Shown here: piece after piece, positions 43,478-52,833 of the stretch | Numbering within the stretch: position 1 is the first letter of the stretch | Layout: the number at the start of each line of letters is the position of its first letter | Assembly (NCBI GenBank): GCA_965200465.1 | Contig: OZ241358.1 | Coordinates: 2,480,001-2,544,000, forward strand | Reading direction: 5' to 3' | Length of the DNA: 64,000 bases | From: Azophilus sp965200465 | Lineage (GTDB): Bacteria; Pseudomonadota; Gammaproteobacteria; Pseudomonadales; Azotimanducaceae | Translations under genes and position numbers: made by a program | The notes under the pieces: generated by a model | What the model was told of the DNA's origin: nothing | The model's input: the letters and a program-made list of their open reading frames with translations, nothing else | Databases searched by the model: none

Positions 43478-45011
43478 ATGGATGCGCTTCGGCAGCCCGG
43501 AAAAGATCCAGATAGGCATTCGATGGGTGGATGACCCGGAGCCCCAGGGCCGGCGGCCGGCGCAATACGGCTGGTCCATGGGCCAACTGGATCTAAGAGT
43601 GGCTGGCGTCAGCGTAACCGCCACCACTCTGAACGGGGAGAGGCAGCCGTATGTGGGGTGGTATCTCTCGCCTTTCCTGGACTGGCTGGCGACGAACTGG
43701 GCAGCTTTGCTGCATGAGGAGCGCTTTTCCTGGCCCAATCGCGGCAGCGGCGCACCCGCCGCCATCGCTTGCAATCGCGCCCTTGAGGAGTGGATTGCCG
43801 CAGAGGACCCACCGGGCCAGGAACACTACGCGCAAGCCCAAAGCTGGTATTTCAGGCATGGCTTGCGCACGGCCGCGGCAGGTGGAATTTTTCCCGATCT
43901 ATTCATCCGCCGCCTAGCGGACGATATCGAGTTGTCCTGGTCTGGCGCTCCCATGGAATTTACGCAGGCCGGTCTAGCTTTCGAGAGCGGCTCTGGCCAA
44001 GCCCTGCTCCCCGTGCATGAGGTTGCGGAAACACTCTGGAGCACACTCCAGTGGGCAATCAGCCATCCACCGAAGTCGTCGGCTGAGTATTCGGAGAACA
44101 TCGCGGCCCTTGAAAATACAGTGGAGTCACTCCGTCGCATTGACGAGTTGGAATTGGTCAGCGCCCATGTTTCGCCGAATATCCTGCAGACGGCTAGAGC
44201 AATCTTTACCGAAGGCAACTGGCCGGACTTGTTTCAAAACGCCGGGGCGGTCAATGATTCGTCAGTTGCTTATATGGCCGAATTTCCGCCCGCCGCGGCA
44301 ATGTTTGGCGGTGTTTCACCACAGCTCGGCAATTCTGATGTTGAACGTTTGTGCCATGTGCTAGCGGAGGGGCATGGCGGCAATGACAGCGCAGAGTTGG
44401 CCGCCTTGGTGGCTAACCGACAAGGCGCGCGCTTGGGCGTTCCTTACCATGACGCCGCCCGCTTCGCCGCTGACCTGTGTGAAGACATGGCATTGGATAA
44501 TGGTGTCTTCGTTGACGTAAGGTCAATATGCAGGCGTTTGGAAATAGAGATTCGGGAAATACGGTTGGACACAGACAGCATACGCGGCGTGGCGCTTGCC
44601 GGCCACGACTTTTCGCCGCGAATCGTTGTCAATCGAATGCACTACTTCAATCAAAATGAATCGGGCAAGCGGTTCACCATCGCACACGAACTTTGCCATG
44701 TGCTGTTCGACAGAACGCGGGCTCGCCGGATCGCCCATGCAAGCGGTCCTTGGGCCGCTCCGGGCATTGAACAGCGCGCCAATGCCTTCGCGGCCTATTT
44801 GTTGATGCCAAGGTCCTTTGTTGTAGCCCATTTGCGGGATGCCAGCCACATCGATCGTGCCCAAGCCCAACATCTAGCCGAGAGGCTGCAAGTGAATGAA
44901 TCCGCGCTTGTGGAACATTTGCGCAATTTGCGCCTCATTGATGGAGTTGGCCATGCCCGGCTAATCGATGAGATCGCACAAGCCCGACAGCGACGAACGC
45001 AGAACCGCTAA
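43470..45011 (+). CDS. Large protein with C-terminal ImmA/IrrE metalloprotease
   Basis: 513 residues. The last ~180 residues are an ImmA/IrrE peptidase with the zinc site HELCH at 406-410 and the downstream EQRANAFAAYLLMP pattern. Such domains cleave repressors or antitoxins in mobile elements. The N-terminal ~290 residues (GWYLSPFLDWLATNW, SWYFRHGLRTAAAGG) are not recognised. It overlaps the gene before it. Base composition is somewhat less G+C-rich than in the ribosomal region, as for acquired genes. Confidence 0.78.
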   Translation: MPEWMRFGSPEKIQIGIRWVDDPEPQGRRPAQYGWSMGQLDLRVAGVSVTATTLNGERQPYVGWYLSPFLDWLATNWAALLHEERFSWPNRGSGAPAAIACNRALEEWIAAEDPPGQEHYAQAQSWYFRHGLRTAAAGGIFPDLFIRRLADDIELSWSGAPMEFTQAGLAFESGSGQALLPVHEVAETLWSTLQWAISHPPKSSAEYSENIAALENTVESLRRIDELELVSAHVSPNILQTARAIFTEGNWPDLFQNAGAVNDSSVAYMAEFPPAAAMFGGVSPQLGNSDVERLCHVLAEGHGGNDSAELAALVANRQGARLGVPYHDAARFAADLCEDMALDNGVFVDVRSICRRLEIEIREIRLDTDSIRGVALAGHDFSPRIVVNRMHYFNQNESGKRFTIAHELCHVLFDRTRARRIAHASGPWAAPGIEQRANAFAAYLLMPRSFVVAHLRDASHIDRAQAQHLAERLQVNESALVEHLRNLRLIDGVGHARLIDEIAQARQRRTQNR

Positions 45012-45142
45012 ATCAGGGCGAAGTTCAGGCGAACGAAGGGCACGGCGAAACTGTGCGCCGGCTTGGACCGCGGCGGCTTTTTGCCTGCATTCATGCGGGC
45101 CGCGGATGGAAGAATGTCGGACATTGAGGCGGCTCGGGCGCT

Positions 45143-45952
45143 TTAGAAGCGCCAGAGCAGCCCGAGGTCCACGCTGTGGGAAGCGTTTATTTCGGCCCTT
45201 ATGGGCGCCACAGCTCCACCCTCGTTGTCCTCGAAGAAATGCAAGGCCGCGCTGGGCAACGCCTTGTAGCGATAGCCCAGCTCCAGCTCCAAGGCGTCCG
45301 TCAGCGGAACGCCCACCCCCGCTTGCACCTGATAGATGAAATCCCAAGCGCCTTCGTGCTTGTCCTCAATGAAGTCGGACGTCGCGCCAAAGCTGGCTGG
45401 CAGGTGAATATGTATGTGCTTGTTCATGGTGCGCTTGACGACGCCCGCCCCTAGGCCGATGTATGGACGCAACGCCCAAGGCGTGGATATGTCGTAGAAG
45501 CCATTGAACATGAAGGAGAGGAATTTCATCCGCCCGCCCACCACGAAAGCGGGGCCTCCACCTTCCCCTCCTGTTTCCAGGATCGTCCTGTACGCTTCGG
45601 TGATGTCATTTTCGCCAAAGGTGGCGCTTTTGACCGTAATGCGGTCGGGGTCGGCTCGGCGCCAGAACATCTCTCCCTCCAAGCGCCAGCTGTCGCTGAA
45701 TTCCCGGCCCACGGCCACGCCGCCGCCCCAGCCCGTCTTGAACGGCAGGCCCGCCAGCAATTTCGCGCGGACGGGCAAGTTGGGCACTGCAAGCTCCGAA
45801 CTCATATCCGCGTCTTTGGTGAAGACAAGGCCCAGATGCCCAGCCACATACCAAGGCGACTGGTCGTCCTGCGCTGCACAAGCAGCACTGGCCAGCAGGC
45901 AAACAAGGAAAGCGCACAAACGCGGGCAAAGGGCATGGAACAGATTCTTCAT
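45143..45952 (-). CDS. Outer-membrane beta-barrel protein
   Basis: 269 residues. A signal peptide (AFLVCLLASAACAA) is followed by alternating strands: WYVAGHLGLVF, GWGGGVAVGREF, LRPYIGLGAGVV, IYQVQAGVGVPL and LELELGYRYKAL, closing with the terminal Phe (VDLGLLWRF). This is the pattern of small OmpA/Omp25-like barrels. Its place inside a defence island is unusual; it may be a passenger. The gap 45953-46224 behind its start holds no gene I can support. Confidence 0.75.
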   Translation of the reverse strand: MKNLFHALCPRLCAFLVCLLASAACAAQDDQSPWYVAGHLGLVFTKDADMSSELAVPNLPVRAKLLAGLPFKTGWGGGVAVGREFSDSWRLEGEMFWRRADPDRITVKSATFGENDITEAYRTILETGGEGGGPAFVVGGRMKFLSFMFNGFYDISTPWALRPYIGLGAGVVKRTMNKHIHIHLPASFGATSDFIEDKHEGAWDFIYQVQAGVGVPLTDALELELGYRYKALPSAALHFFEDNEGGAVAPIRAEINASHSVDLGLLWRF

Positions 45953-46224
45953 AGCTCAAACCTCCAACGGCTGGAACGGGAACGGCCATTTTTCACCTTG
46001 CCGAGCCGATTTGTCAAGCGGCGGAACGAAATCGCCAAGGGTCGCCTAAAAGTCGCGAGTGGCCTTTGGCGGCGGGATGAACGCCAACCAGCCCCCAACG
46101 GCGTCCGCACGGGCAGCAAACGCCTCGCCACCGAACCACAAGCAGGGTGGAAAGAGCGAATTCGCCCCAGCCTTGGCATTTGGCGGGATCGGCGACGGCG
46201 TTGCGCCACAGCCTTGGGTTTCGG

Positions 46225-46794
46225 TCATGGATTGGCCTCCATGCCGTCTTGCCGATGCAGGCGTTCGACACCCTCCAGAAACACCCGGTAGCTTTGGGAG
46301 CGGTTTTCCCGTGTGAGCTTTTCGGCCATCGTTCTCGCGCCCGGTCGCTTGCTGAACTCCGGTATGAGATTCTCAAGCACCTTGGCGGGGCCGACCACCC
46401 TATCGGGATTGCGAAATCGGCTCTTCCTCAGTTCCTTGCGCAGCCTTTCGGCACTTCCGGGAAACGCACCTACCAAGGATTCGACATCGCCAAGATACCA
46501 TGCCTCCAACTCACGACAGACCAACCGAACAAGTGCATCCGGATGACCACCCCGCTTACAGAGATCCTGGAGCCGGGCCTTCACCGCGTGGCAGTCTGCT
46601 GCATCCTGGTCCCGCATGACAACAAACTGAACCCCTGGTTCTCGCCACGCTCTCAGTTTGCGTACAACGCTCTTTTCCAAATCCTGCTTGCCTTCATGTT
46701 CTATGCATCGGAACGCCAAACCGGGGAAAAGCCTGTGAAGGAGCACATTCAACAGATCGGCCATTGAAGGCTCTTCGACAAGAAACACGAGCAC
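46225..46794 (-). CDS. DUF4276 TOPRIM-fold protein (partner of AAA ATPase)
   Basis: 189 residues. The N-terminal LVFLVEEPS supplies the TOPRIM glutamate (Glu7), EGKQDLEK the next family block, and VVMRDQDAADC the acidic DxD ligands (Asp62, Asp64). DUF4276 proteins are TOPRIM relatives found beside AAA ATPases like the OLD and PARIS (AriA/AriB) pairs, where they act as nucleases. It starts 3 nt after the ATPase stop, so they form one unit. The nuclease function is inferred from the family. Confidence 0.8.
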   Translation of the reverse strand: MLVFLVEEPSMADLLNVLLHRLFPGLAFRCIEHEGKQDLEKSVVRKLRAWREPGVQFVVMRDQDAADCHAVKARLQDLCKRGGHPDALVRLVCRELEAWYLGDVESLVGAFPGSAERLRKELRKSRFRNPDRVVGPAKVLENLIPEFSKRPGARTMAEKLTRENRSQSYRVFLEGVERLHRQDGMEANP

Positions 46795-46797
46795 GGG

Positions 46798-47976
46798 CTA
46801 CAGGTCCGGCGCATCAAACAGGCGTTGCCTCCACAAGGCCCCCGGCAGATCGCCCTCTTCGGCCAAGCGCTTAAAGAGATCGCTGTCGCCAACACGCTTC
46901 ACCTGCGCGAACCCGTCCACCTTCCTAAGCACATACACCTCGTTCAAATCAGTGCCGTTCAGAAACTCCGGAGAGTGCGTGGAGACCAACGCTTGGCCGC
47001 CGCGCTTGGCGTAGCCACGAAACTCCTCCGCCAATTCGTGAAGCAAGGCCGGGTAGAGCTGATTCTCCGGTTCCTCGACGGCAACCAACGGGTGAGGTTT
47101 CGGATCGTGCAGCAGTAGCAGGTACGCGAACATCTTGATGGTGCCGTCGGACACATGGCGAGCGATGAACGGGTCCTGGAAACTGCCATCTCGGAAACGC
47201 AAGATTAGGCGCCCATCCTCCGTGGGCCTTGCATCGACAGTCTCGACGCCCGGAACGCGCTGGCGCATGGCATCCAACACACGCTGAAAGCTGTCTCGAT
47301 GGTTGTCGAAGAGGTACTGTGCAACCTGAGCGACGTTCTCTCCAAGCGTCGAAAGGTGCTCTGCATATCCCGCTTCTGCGCTGGCTCTTGCATCTGCGAT
47401 CTGCAAGTTCGAGATGTGCCAGTTGTCGATCAGCGAACGGAACTCCGAGACGACGCGGAATTCTCTGAACTGGCCAAGTCCCTTGATGGCCAGCGTCGCC
47501 GGGTCGTCAAGCTCGTACGCCCTACGCTCCTCTTCCACGTCCGGTTTGCCGTACATGGATTCGTTCGTTATGGCGTCACCGCGCCCTTCGGAGAAATCTA
47601 TGAAGTGCCACGGGCGACCGGAACCCGTGCCGCGCCTATATCGCAGAATCTCATGCGAAACAACGACGCGCCCGTTGCTGGGGGCAACTTCGAGCAAGTA
47701 GGTCGCCAACCGGCCGGATGTCTCTCGGAACTTCACGGTGATGCCAACGGGTTCGTCTTCGTGGCCCCGGCTAACCAACTCCTTGAATCCCCCGCGTTTG
47801 GCCACCGCGGTCGAGACGTTGCTGGCCAGTGCGTCTTTGAGGAAGGAAAAGACGTCGAACAGCGTGGACTTGCCGGTTCCGTTGGCACCGATCATCACCG
47901 CGAGCCTTGGCAGTTTGGCGATCTTGACGTCTTGGAGCACACGGTAGTTCTTCACTGCGATTTGCTCGATGGGCAT
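46798..47976 (-). CDS. RecF/OLD-type AAA ATPase, partner of DUF4276
   Basis: 392 residues from the ATG at 47976, where KNYRVLQDVKI begins the family. Walker A is GANGTGKST (30-38), the ABC-type signature area and Walker B read VAVEEPENQLYP, and the H-loop is VSTHSPEF. This is an AAA_21/OLD-type ATPase. The frame is open for 78 more codons upstream, but that part lies within the DUF1156 gene and is low-complexity. The start lies 10 nt after the methyltransferase stop, so the pair is likely co-transcribed with it. Role by analogy with PARIS: sensing of an anti-restriction signal. Confidence 0.82.
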   Translation of the reverse strand: MPIEQIAVKNYRVLQDVKIAKLPRLAVMIGANGTGKSTLFDVFSFLKDALASNVSTAVAKRGGFKELVSRGHEDEPVGITVKFRETSGRLATYLLEVAPSNGRVVVSHEILRYRRGTGSGRPWHFIDFSEGRGDAITNESMYGKPDVEEERRAYELDDPATLAIKGLGQFREFRVVSEFRSLIDNWHISNLQIADARASAEAGYAEHLSTLGENVAQVAQYLFDNHRDSFQRVLDAMRQRVPGVETVDARPTEDGRLILRFRDGSFQDPFIARHVSDGTIKMFAYLLLLHDPKPHPLVAVEEPENQLYPALLHELAEEFRGYAKRGGQALVSTHSPEFLNGTDLNEVYVLRKVDGFAQVKRVGDSDLFKRLAEEGDLPGALWRQRLFDAPDL

Positions 47977-47986
47977 GATTCGTTCC

Positions 47987-50900
47987 TCAGGCAGTGCTTG
48001 GGGGTGCGAGGAGGGACGCCTGCTCGCCCCGTTTCTCCCGCGCCAACCGGGCGATCTCCGGCCAACTTTGCACCAGCGCATTGTACCACAGGGCTTCGCG
48101 GGCGCGTTTGGTGCGTTCGGCGATGGCGTAGAGGCGGTAGGCAAGTTCGCGGGCGGTTTCGGCGACGCCGCCGAGGTTGCCGACGAGGGTGGCGGCAGCC
48201 TGTTCGCCACCGGCGTCGTGAACGCGGATCAGGTGGTGCAGCGTGAGCCAGACCGATACTCTTCCCGCCGAGCGCGGGTCCCAATCCTGCCGCAGGGCGA
48301 GGGGGATGAGCAGCCGCACCTTGCCGGCCTTGGATTGCAGGATGCCGATGGCCTGCAACGAGGCGATGCTGGTGTTCTTCGCTTTGGAGAGCGTCTCTGC
48401 GTCACCGTAGTCGCCGTCCTCGAAGCCGTGCTGCTCGAACCATGCCAGCGCCCAGCGCGTGTCCGCATCGAAATCGCCCTCTTGGGCGCTCAAGCACTCG
48501 TCCAAGGTCTGGTTGATGAGCGTGAGCGCCTCGCGCACGGTGACGGGTTCGCCGGTGGCGTCCACGACCTTAGCGTAGCGGGTGTAAACGGCCATGCCGG
48601 GGCCGATGGCGGCTTGGGCGAGATCGACGGGGGCGATGCCGCCGGATTGGAGGTGGGCAAGGGCGGTTGGAAGCTCCGCCTTGAGGGCGTCAATGAACTG
48701 GCGACGGGTGGCGAGCGGGGCGTCTTCGGGGCGCTTGCGGCAGACTAGGATGATGGACGACGCCAACGCACTCATCTGCTTCTTCAGGTTGCCGGTGAGT
48801 TCCGTTCGCACCGGCCAAGTGCCGGAAATCGCAAAGCCGGACAGGATCACCGCGTCAAGGAACTTCTCCCAGCCGGTACTGGCCGCGCCGAGTTCCCCGA
48901 CCTGCTCGGCCTGCTTGAACGCATAGTAGATGGTGGCGGGAAAGAGAGGATGCGTTCTTTCCGCCAAGCGTCGAATCGCCTTCGCCATGCCGTCGAGAAA
49001 GAACACGTCCGCGGCCTGTTTGCTTGCGTGTCGATGTCCGGTGGCAACCAACTCCGCCGCCTTGGGCACGGCGAGCGTGCCGAACAGCTCCGGCACTATG
49101 CTTCTAAGGGAACGCCGTAACCATACGTAGAAGAAGTCCGATAAATCGGCGTAGCTGATGTTGTCGAAGTAGGGCGGGTCTGTTGAAAAGATGGCGTTGC
49201 GGAACCCACTGCCAACCTGAGCATCTTCCTGCGTGGCGTCTCCACGTTCTGGCGACGAGGGCGAATACACGACAACCTTGCTCAGGTACCCTACTTGGCC
49301 TAGGAAGTTTCCGCTCGATCCGCAGAATGGGTTGGATTCCACGAAGTCCCAAACCATCGGCAGAGCTTGCCGAGCAAAGACCTGTTCAACTGTTTCCCGA
49401 CCACGGTGCCAAAAGCTAAGACTGGACGACCGATTGGCTTGTCTGCTTACCGAGAGACCAAGGTACAAAGCAATCGACTCCGCATAATTGGTTTGCCGCG
49501 GGGCATCGGCTTGGTCGGACGCATCGTCAACGGCGTGGACATCCGCTTCGACAACCCGGCAAACGCGATCCACAAGGTCCGAGAGGGTTGTCAATGCGAC
49601 TAGCTGTCGTGATGTAAACAGGTCGCCCCATGCTGTCAATCCATAGGGCACACAGGTACCGCCAGTCAATCTTGCCGGCACATCGCCTTCGGGCCGCCAT
49701 CCTGATTTCGCCTTGCAAGCGGCTTCCTCATGCGCACTTGTGGGTGACAAGTACAATCGGCCACGGTCGCCTTCGGCAACGACCGCCATCAGGCAAGCGC
49801 CCATCCGCTTCGCCTGTCCTTCGGCCTTGATGTAGTCACCGGCAATCGGCGTACCGGACATGAGGCAACGGAAGTTCGCACCGCGCCCCAGCTTCGTCCC
49901 TTGTGCGGGCGGGACGCCCACGTTCTCCGGGCCCGGTGGGCTTTCAGCCCCGGACCTTCGGTCCGTTGCGGGCGGGACGCCTGTGCTCCCAGGAACCCCT
50001 CCCGCGGATCCCGCGGAGGCGCCGGATTCAGATGCGCCGGCTTCCGGAACCCCCACTTTCACCGTGAAGCGGTACGTGCGGCCCTCGAACACCGGCTCCA
50101 CATACGCCTCTTTGCCTTTCTTCTTGGACAGCACAAACGTCGTCGCCAACGGCACGTCCACATCCCGAAACGCCGGATTGGGGCTCTTCACCGTCCGTGC
50201 CCACAGCCAAGCGATCACCCTGAGCTTGCGCCCCACATAACGCTCCAAGTCCGGCCGCTCCTTGGCCATCTCCGCCGTCACTTCCACCTTCGGATACAGA
50301 TGCCCGATGCGCTTCTCGGCTTCGTCGCGCATCCATTTGCCGTAGTAGCGCACGTCCTCGGCCAGCCCTTGCGCGCCCTTCCACTCCCGCTCCATGCCCA
50401 GCTCGCGGTCTTTGGCCATCTGCGCCCGCGCTTCGGGGTTCACCGGCGGCATCCCGGCGAACTTCGGCGGAATCTCGATCATCGCCTTGTTGATGAGCAC
50501 GGCCACGGGGTTCAAGTCCGAAGCATGGGCTTCCAGCCCCAGCCGTTGCGCCTCCAACGGCAGCGAGCCGCCGCCGGCGAACGGGTCGTGGAAGGCCGGC
50601 AGCCGCTCCGGGTCGAACAGTTCCGCCGCTTCGGGGTGATCCCGATGCTCCGCGCAAGTGCGCCGCCAGCTGCGCCGAATCTCGTTGCGGGCCTGTTCCA
50701 GCAAGTCCTCGTTGGTGGTGTTCTCCCACTTCACCAACTGCTCGATCAGCCGGAACAACCGCTGCCGCTCCGCCTCCTGCGCCGCCTCGGTGGGGAACTC
50801 CTCCGGCCACGAGGACGGATCATCCACCAGCTGCGCGAAGATCACCGCCCGCGCCGCCGCCAACGGCCGCCGCGCCCACCACAGATGCAACGTGCTCGGA

Positions 50901-50998
50901 TGCCCATGCCGAATCGACTTCTCCCGCGCCGACGCCTGGTTGATGGCGTCCAGCGGCAGGGCGACTTCGATGAGCTTCTTGCGGAGCGCCTCCGCCAC
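47987..50998 (-). CDS. DUF1156 adenine-type DNA methyltransferase (PglX-like)
   Basis: 1003 residues. The DUF1156 N-terminus (EVALPLDAINQASAREKSIR, LHLWWARRPLAA) leads to the AdoMet site DPFAGGGSLPLEA (motif FAGGGS 140-145) and the catalytic DPPY at 607-610 (STDPPYFDNISYADL). DUF1156 enzymes modify host DNA in BREX-like and related systems. Residues about 316-371 are a Gly/Pro/Ala-rich stretch encoded by a G+C-rich repeat that looks inserted in frame. The gene ends 10 nt ahead of the AAA gene. A 243-bp piece of it is copied at 53251-53493. Confidence 0.9.
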   Translation of the reverse strand: MAEALRKKLIEVALPLDAINQASAREKSIRHGHPSTLHLWWARRPLAAARAVIFAQLVDDPSSWPEEFPTEAAQEAERQRLFRLIEQLVKWENTTNEDLLEQARNEIRRSWRRTCAEHRDHPEAAELFDPERLPAFHDPFAGGGSLPLEAQRLGLEAHASDLNPVAVLINKAMIEIPPKFAGMPPVNPEARAQMAKDRELGMEREWKGAQGLAEDVRYYGKWMRDEAEKRIGHLYPKVEVTAEMAKERPDLERYVGRKLRVIAWLWARTVKSPNPAFRDVDVPLATTFVLSKKKGKEAYVEPVFEGRTYRFTVKVGVPEAGASESGASAGSAGGVPGSTGVPPATDRRSGAESPPGPENVGVPPAQGTKLGRGANFRCLMSGTPIAGDYIKAEGQAKRMGACLMAVVAEGDRGRLYLSPTSAHEEAACKAKSGWRPEGDVPARLTGGTCVPYGLTAWGDLFTSRQLVALTTLSDLVDRVCRVVEADVHAVDDASDQADAPRQTNYAESIALYLGLSVSRQANRSSSLSFWHRGRETVEQVFARQALPMVWDFVESNPFCGSSGNFLGQVGYLSKVVVYSPSSPERGDATQEDAQVGSGFRNAIFSTDPPYFDNISYADLSDFFYVWLRRSLRSIVPELFGTLAVPKAAELVATGHRHASKQAADVFFLDGMAKAIRRLAERTHPLFPATIYYAFKQAEQVGELGAASTGWEKFLDAVILSGFAISGTWPVRTELTGNLKKQMSALASSIILVCRKRPEDAPLATRRQFIDALKAELPTALAHLQSGGIAPVDLAQAAIGPGMAVYTRYAKVVDATGEPVTVREALTLINQTLDECLSAQEGDFDADTRWALAWFEQHGFEDGDYGDAETLSKAKNTSIASLQAIGILQSKAGKVRLLIPLALRQDWDPRSAGRVSVWLTLHHLIRVHDAGGEQAAATLVGNLGGVAETARELAYRLYAIAERTKRAREALWYNALVQSWPEIARLAREKRGEQASLLAPPSTA
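49886..50053 (-). repeat. In-frame G+C-rich repeat insertion in the methyltransferase gene
   Basis: A 15-bp unit TGCGGGCGGGACGCC occurs twice (49904 and 49967) among GCGGATCC-type palindromes. It encodes a low-complexity Gly/Pro stretch that separates TYRFTVKVG from GTKLGRGANFRC, which would normally adjoin. The frame stays open. Confidence 0.55.
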
Positions 50999-51002
50999 AG
51001 TC

Positions 51003-51728
51003 TTAGCTCCCGACCCCGGTCAAGCAGTGAACGGCGTTTACTCTATCGCCGTGCGTACTCACCAGCAAGATGCAACTCCAAGGCGCATGGTACTCGATGC
51101 CGTTCGCTACCGCCTCAATCTCGTGACCATTGAGGACTGTCATGTAGTGTGGATCTGTGGCTGCAAGCCACCACTCCGCATAGCTACCGGCCCGCTCTTG
51201 GATGATCCGATTGGCCGTTTTCTTGTCGATTGCATCTTGAATAGCGTTGATGAGGTAAGACGTCACTATTGTTCCTTCCGTTGGGCCGCCAGCGACAACC
51301 TTGTACTTGGCGTCGTCGCGGTTGTCTTTGATTCTGCCCATGATCTCGATCTCGACGCCATGAGGCAGCTTGGCTAGACCGTTCACGATATCGGGGTTTG
51401 CATAGTGACGGCGTAATGCGGCCTTGGCAGAGCGTCTGAGATCGCGCTTGATCGTGCTGCGGTGCGTCCTGTTTTGCAGCAGCTCCTCGTCGTCCCACGC
51501 CAACTCGATCCAGTAGCCTCGGCCGTTCTCCGCAGACCCAAGAGACCTGCACACCCCTTCCATGAAGTCCCACAAGCTGCGATCTGCATAGGATGCAATG
51601 GTGGTGACCTCCACAGCGATGTTCCCGTCCACAACTAAGTCAGGTGGATCTTCTCCGTTGGTCAGGTGTCGAACGGCGTAGCCTTGGCTGTCTAGCCAAG
51701 CAGCCACCAACTTCTCGTCACGATTCAC
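51003..51728 (-). CDS. Putative PD-(D/E)xK-like nuclease, unknown family
   Basis: About 241 residues from a GTG at 51728 (a TTG at 51746 would overlap the HigA gene). Near residue 30 the pattern DPPDLVVDGNIAVEVTTI resembles PD-(D/E)xK nucleases, but the expected Lys is Thr, so catalysis is doubtful. The rest (GYWIELAWDDEELLQ, VEIEIMGRI) is not recognised. It follows the HigBA pair directly and ends 5 nt before the DUF1156 start, so it may be co-expressed with both. Confidence 0.5.
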   Translation of the reverse strand: MNRDEKLVAAWLDSQGYAVRHLTNGEDPPDLVVDGNIAVEVTTIASYADRSLWDFMEGVCRSLGSAENGRGYWIELAWDDEELLQNRTHRSTIKRDLRRSAKAALRRHYANPDIVNGLAKLPHGVEIEIMGRIKDNRDDAKYKVVAGGPTEGTIVTSYLINAIQDAIDKKTANRIIQERAGSYAEWWLAATDPHYMTVLNGHEIEAVANGIEYHAPWSCILLVSTHGDRVNAVHCLTGVGS

Positions 51729-51730
51729 CG

Positions 51731-52816
51731 CTACTTGTCCACCCAATTCAACCGCACCTTGAGACTGTTCAACCTATTCCACGGCAAGAGCCCCTGATGC
51801 TGAAGACTGCCCACCAAAATTCCGGGGGCAACGCCCTGCTCCCTGGCAAATTCGCGGACTCTCGCGGCAGTGAACACGCCGTCAACAACGAAGCGCTGCC
51901 AGTCCCTCTTAGGCACAAGGAAGTTCGCCGCCCACTCGTTCGCTTCGGCCTCCGTTTCGTCCTCTCCGCCGTTTGCACCGTCCACGAACACGCTTCGCTT
52001 GCTGTGCAGCAGCAGGTGGGCAGCTTCATGGAAAAAGCTGAACCAGAGGTGATCGTCCGTCTTGTGGCGCGCGCTCAAGGCGATGACGGGCCGACTCGGT
52101 GAGAGCCACCACGCCGCTCCGCTCAAGCGCATCTTGGGCAGCGGCTTCTCCAGCGACAGCGCGACGCCCGCGCCGTTGCAGAGCTGCTGAGCCTTGTTCA
52201 AAGACTCCGGTACGCTGTCGCGCGTCAGTGTGCGCACTTGCGCCAAGGCGCGTCTGAACGCCGGTTCATGATAGTCAGCGCACGCTTGACTAGCTGCCTG
52301 CACTTCCGCCAGCCGGAGCCAAGTGGCCAAGGTGTATTTGTCGCTCTCGAACGCGGGCGAGTGGCGATAGGCGACGTTTGCGACGCCGTATTTCGTGTGC
52401 CACGCCTCCACACTGGCCACGCCGAAGAAGGCAAGCAATCCGGGAGCGCACCCACCGGCATCGGCCTGCCCCTCCATCGCGCCGCGTTTCACCAGTTCGC
52501 TCACGGGGAAGCGCTTGGCCCACGCCGTCGCCTCCTCGTCCTTGACCTCGGCGGTGCGCCTCTGGTGGAGCTGATAGTCCGCCTCAATGCCGAGCCAGAT
52601 GCGCGCGTCCATGCCGAGCACACGCTCGAACTGGAGCGCGGTGGCAGGCTCCACCGGGGCCTTGCCGGCCACGATTTCGCTGATGAGCTTCGCCGAACGG
52701 CCGCAGCGGCGGGCGAATTCCGCATTGGAGAAGCCCCGCGCCGCCAGATACTCCTTGAGAAGCGAGCCGGGCGGAACGGCGTAGTCGGGCTGGTACTTGT
52801 AGGTCGCCGCTGCCAT
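51731..52816 (-). CDS. HigA-type antitoxin with ImmA/IrrE domain
   Basis: 361 residues. A HigA/XRE helix-turn-helix occupies residues about 15-75 (SNAEFARRCGRSAKLISEI), and an ImmA/IrrE-like zinc site HEAAH lies at 263-267 (WFSFFHEAAHLLLHS), followed by EAEANEWAANFLVP. Antitoxins of this fused type neutralise HigB toxins and repress their operon. It lies 17 nt behind the toxin. A broken copy of its middle part is at 59791-60020. Confidence 0.85.
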   Translation of the reverse strand: MAAATYKYQPDYAVPPGSLLKEYLAARGFSNAEFARRCGRSAKLISEIVAGKAPVEPATALQFERVLGMDARIWLGIEADYQLHQRRTAEVKDEEATAWAKRFPVSELVKRGAMEGQADAGGCAPGLLAFFGVASVEAWHTKYGVANVAYRHSPAFESDKYTLATWLRLAEVQAASQACADYHEPAFRRALAQVRTLTRDSVPESLNKAQQLCNGAGVALSLEKPLPKMRLSGAAWWLSPSRPVIALSARHKTDDHLWFSFFHEAAHLLLHSKRSVFVDGANGGEDETEAEANEWAANFLVPKRDWQRFVVDGVFTAARVREFAREQGVAPGILVGSLQHQGLLPWNRLNSLKVRLNWVDK

Positions 52817-52833
52817 GTTCTGCTCCTGCCTCG

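Noticed and set aside
45953..46224. Several short frames between the barrel protein and DUF4276
   Set aside because: All are mutually overlapping, low-complexity frames; no start site or motif supports any. I see nothing definable in this stretch.
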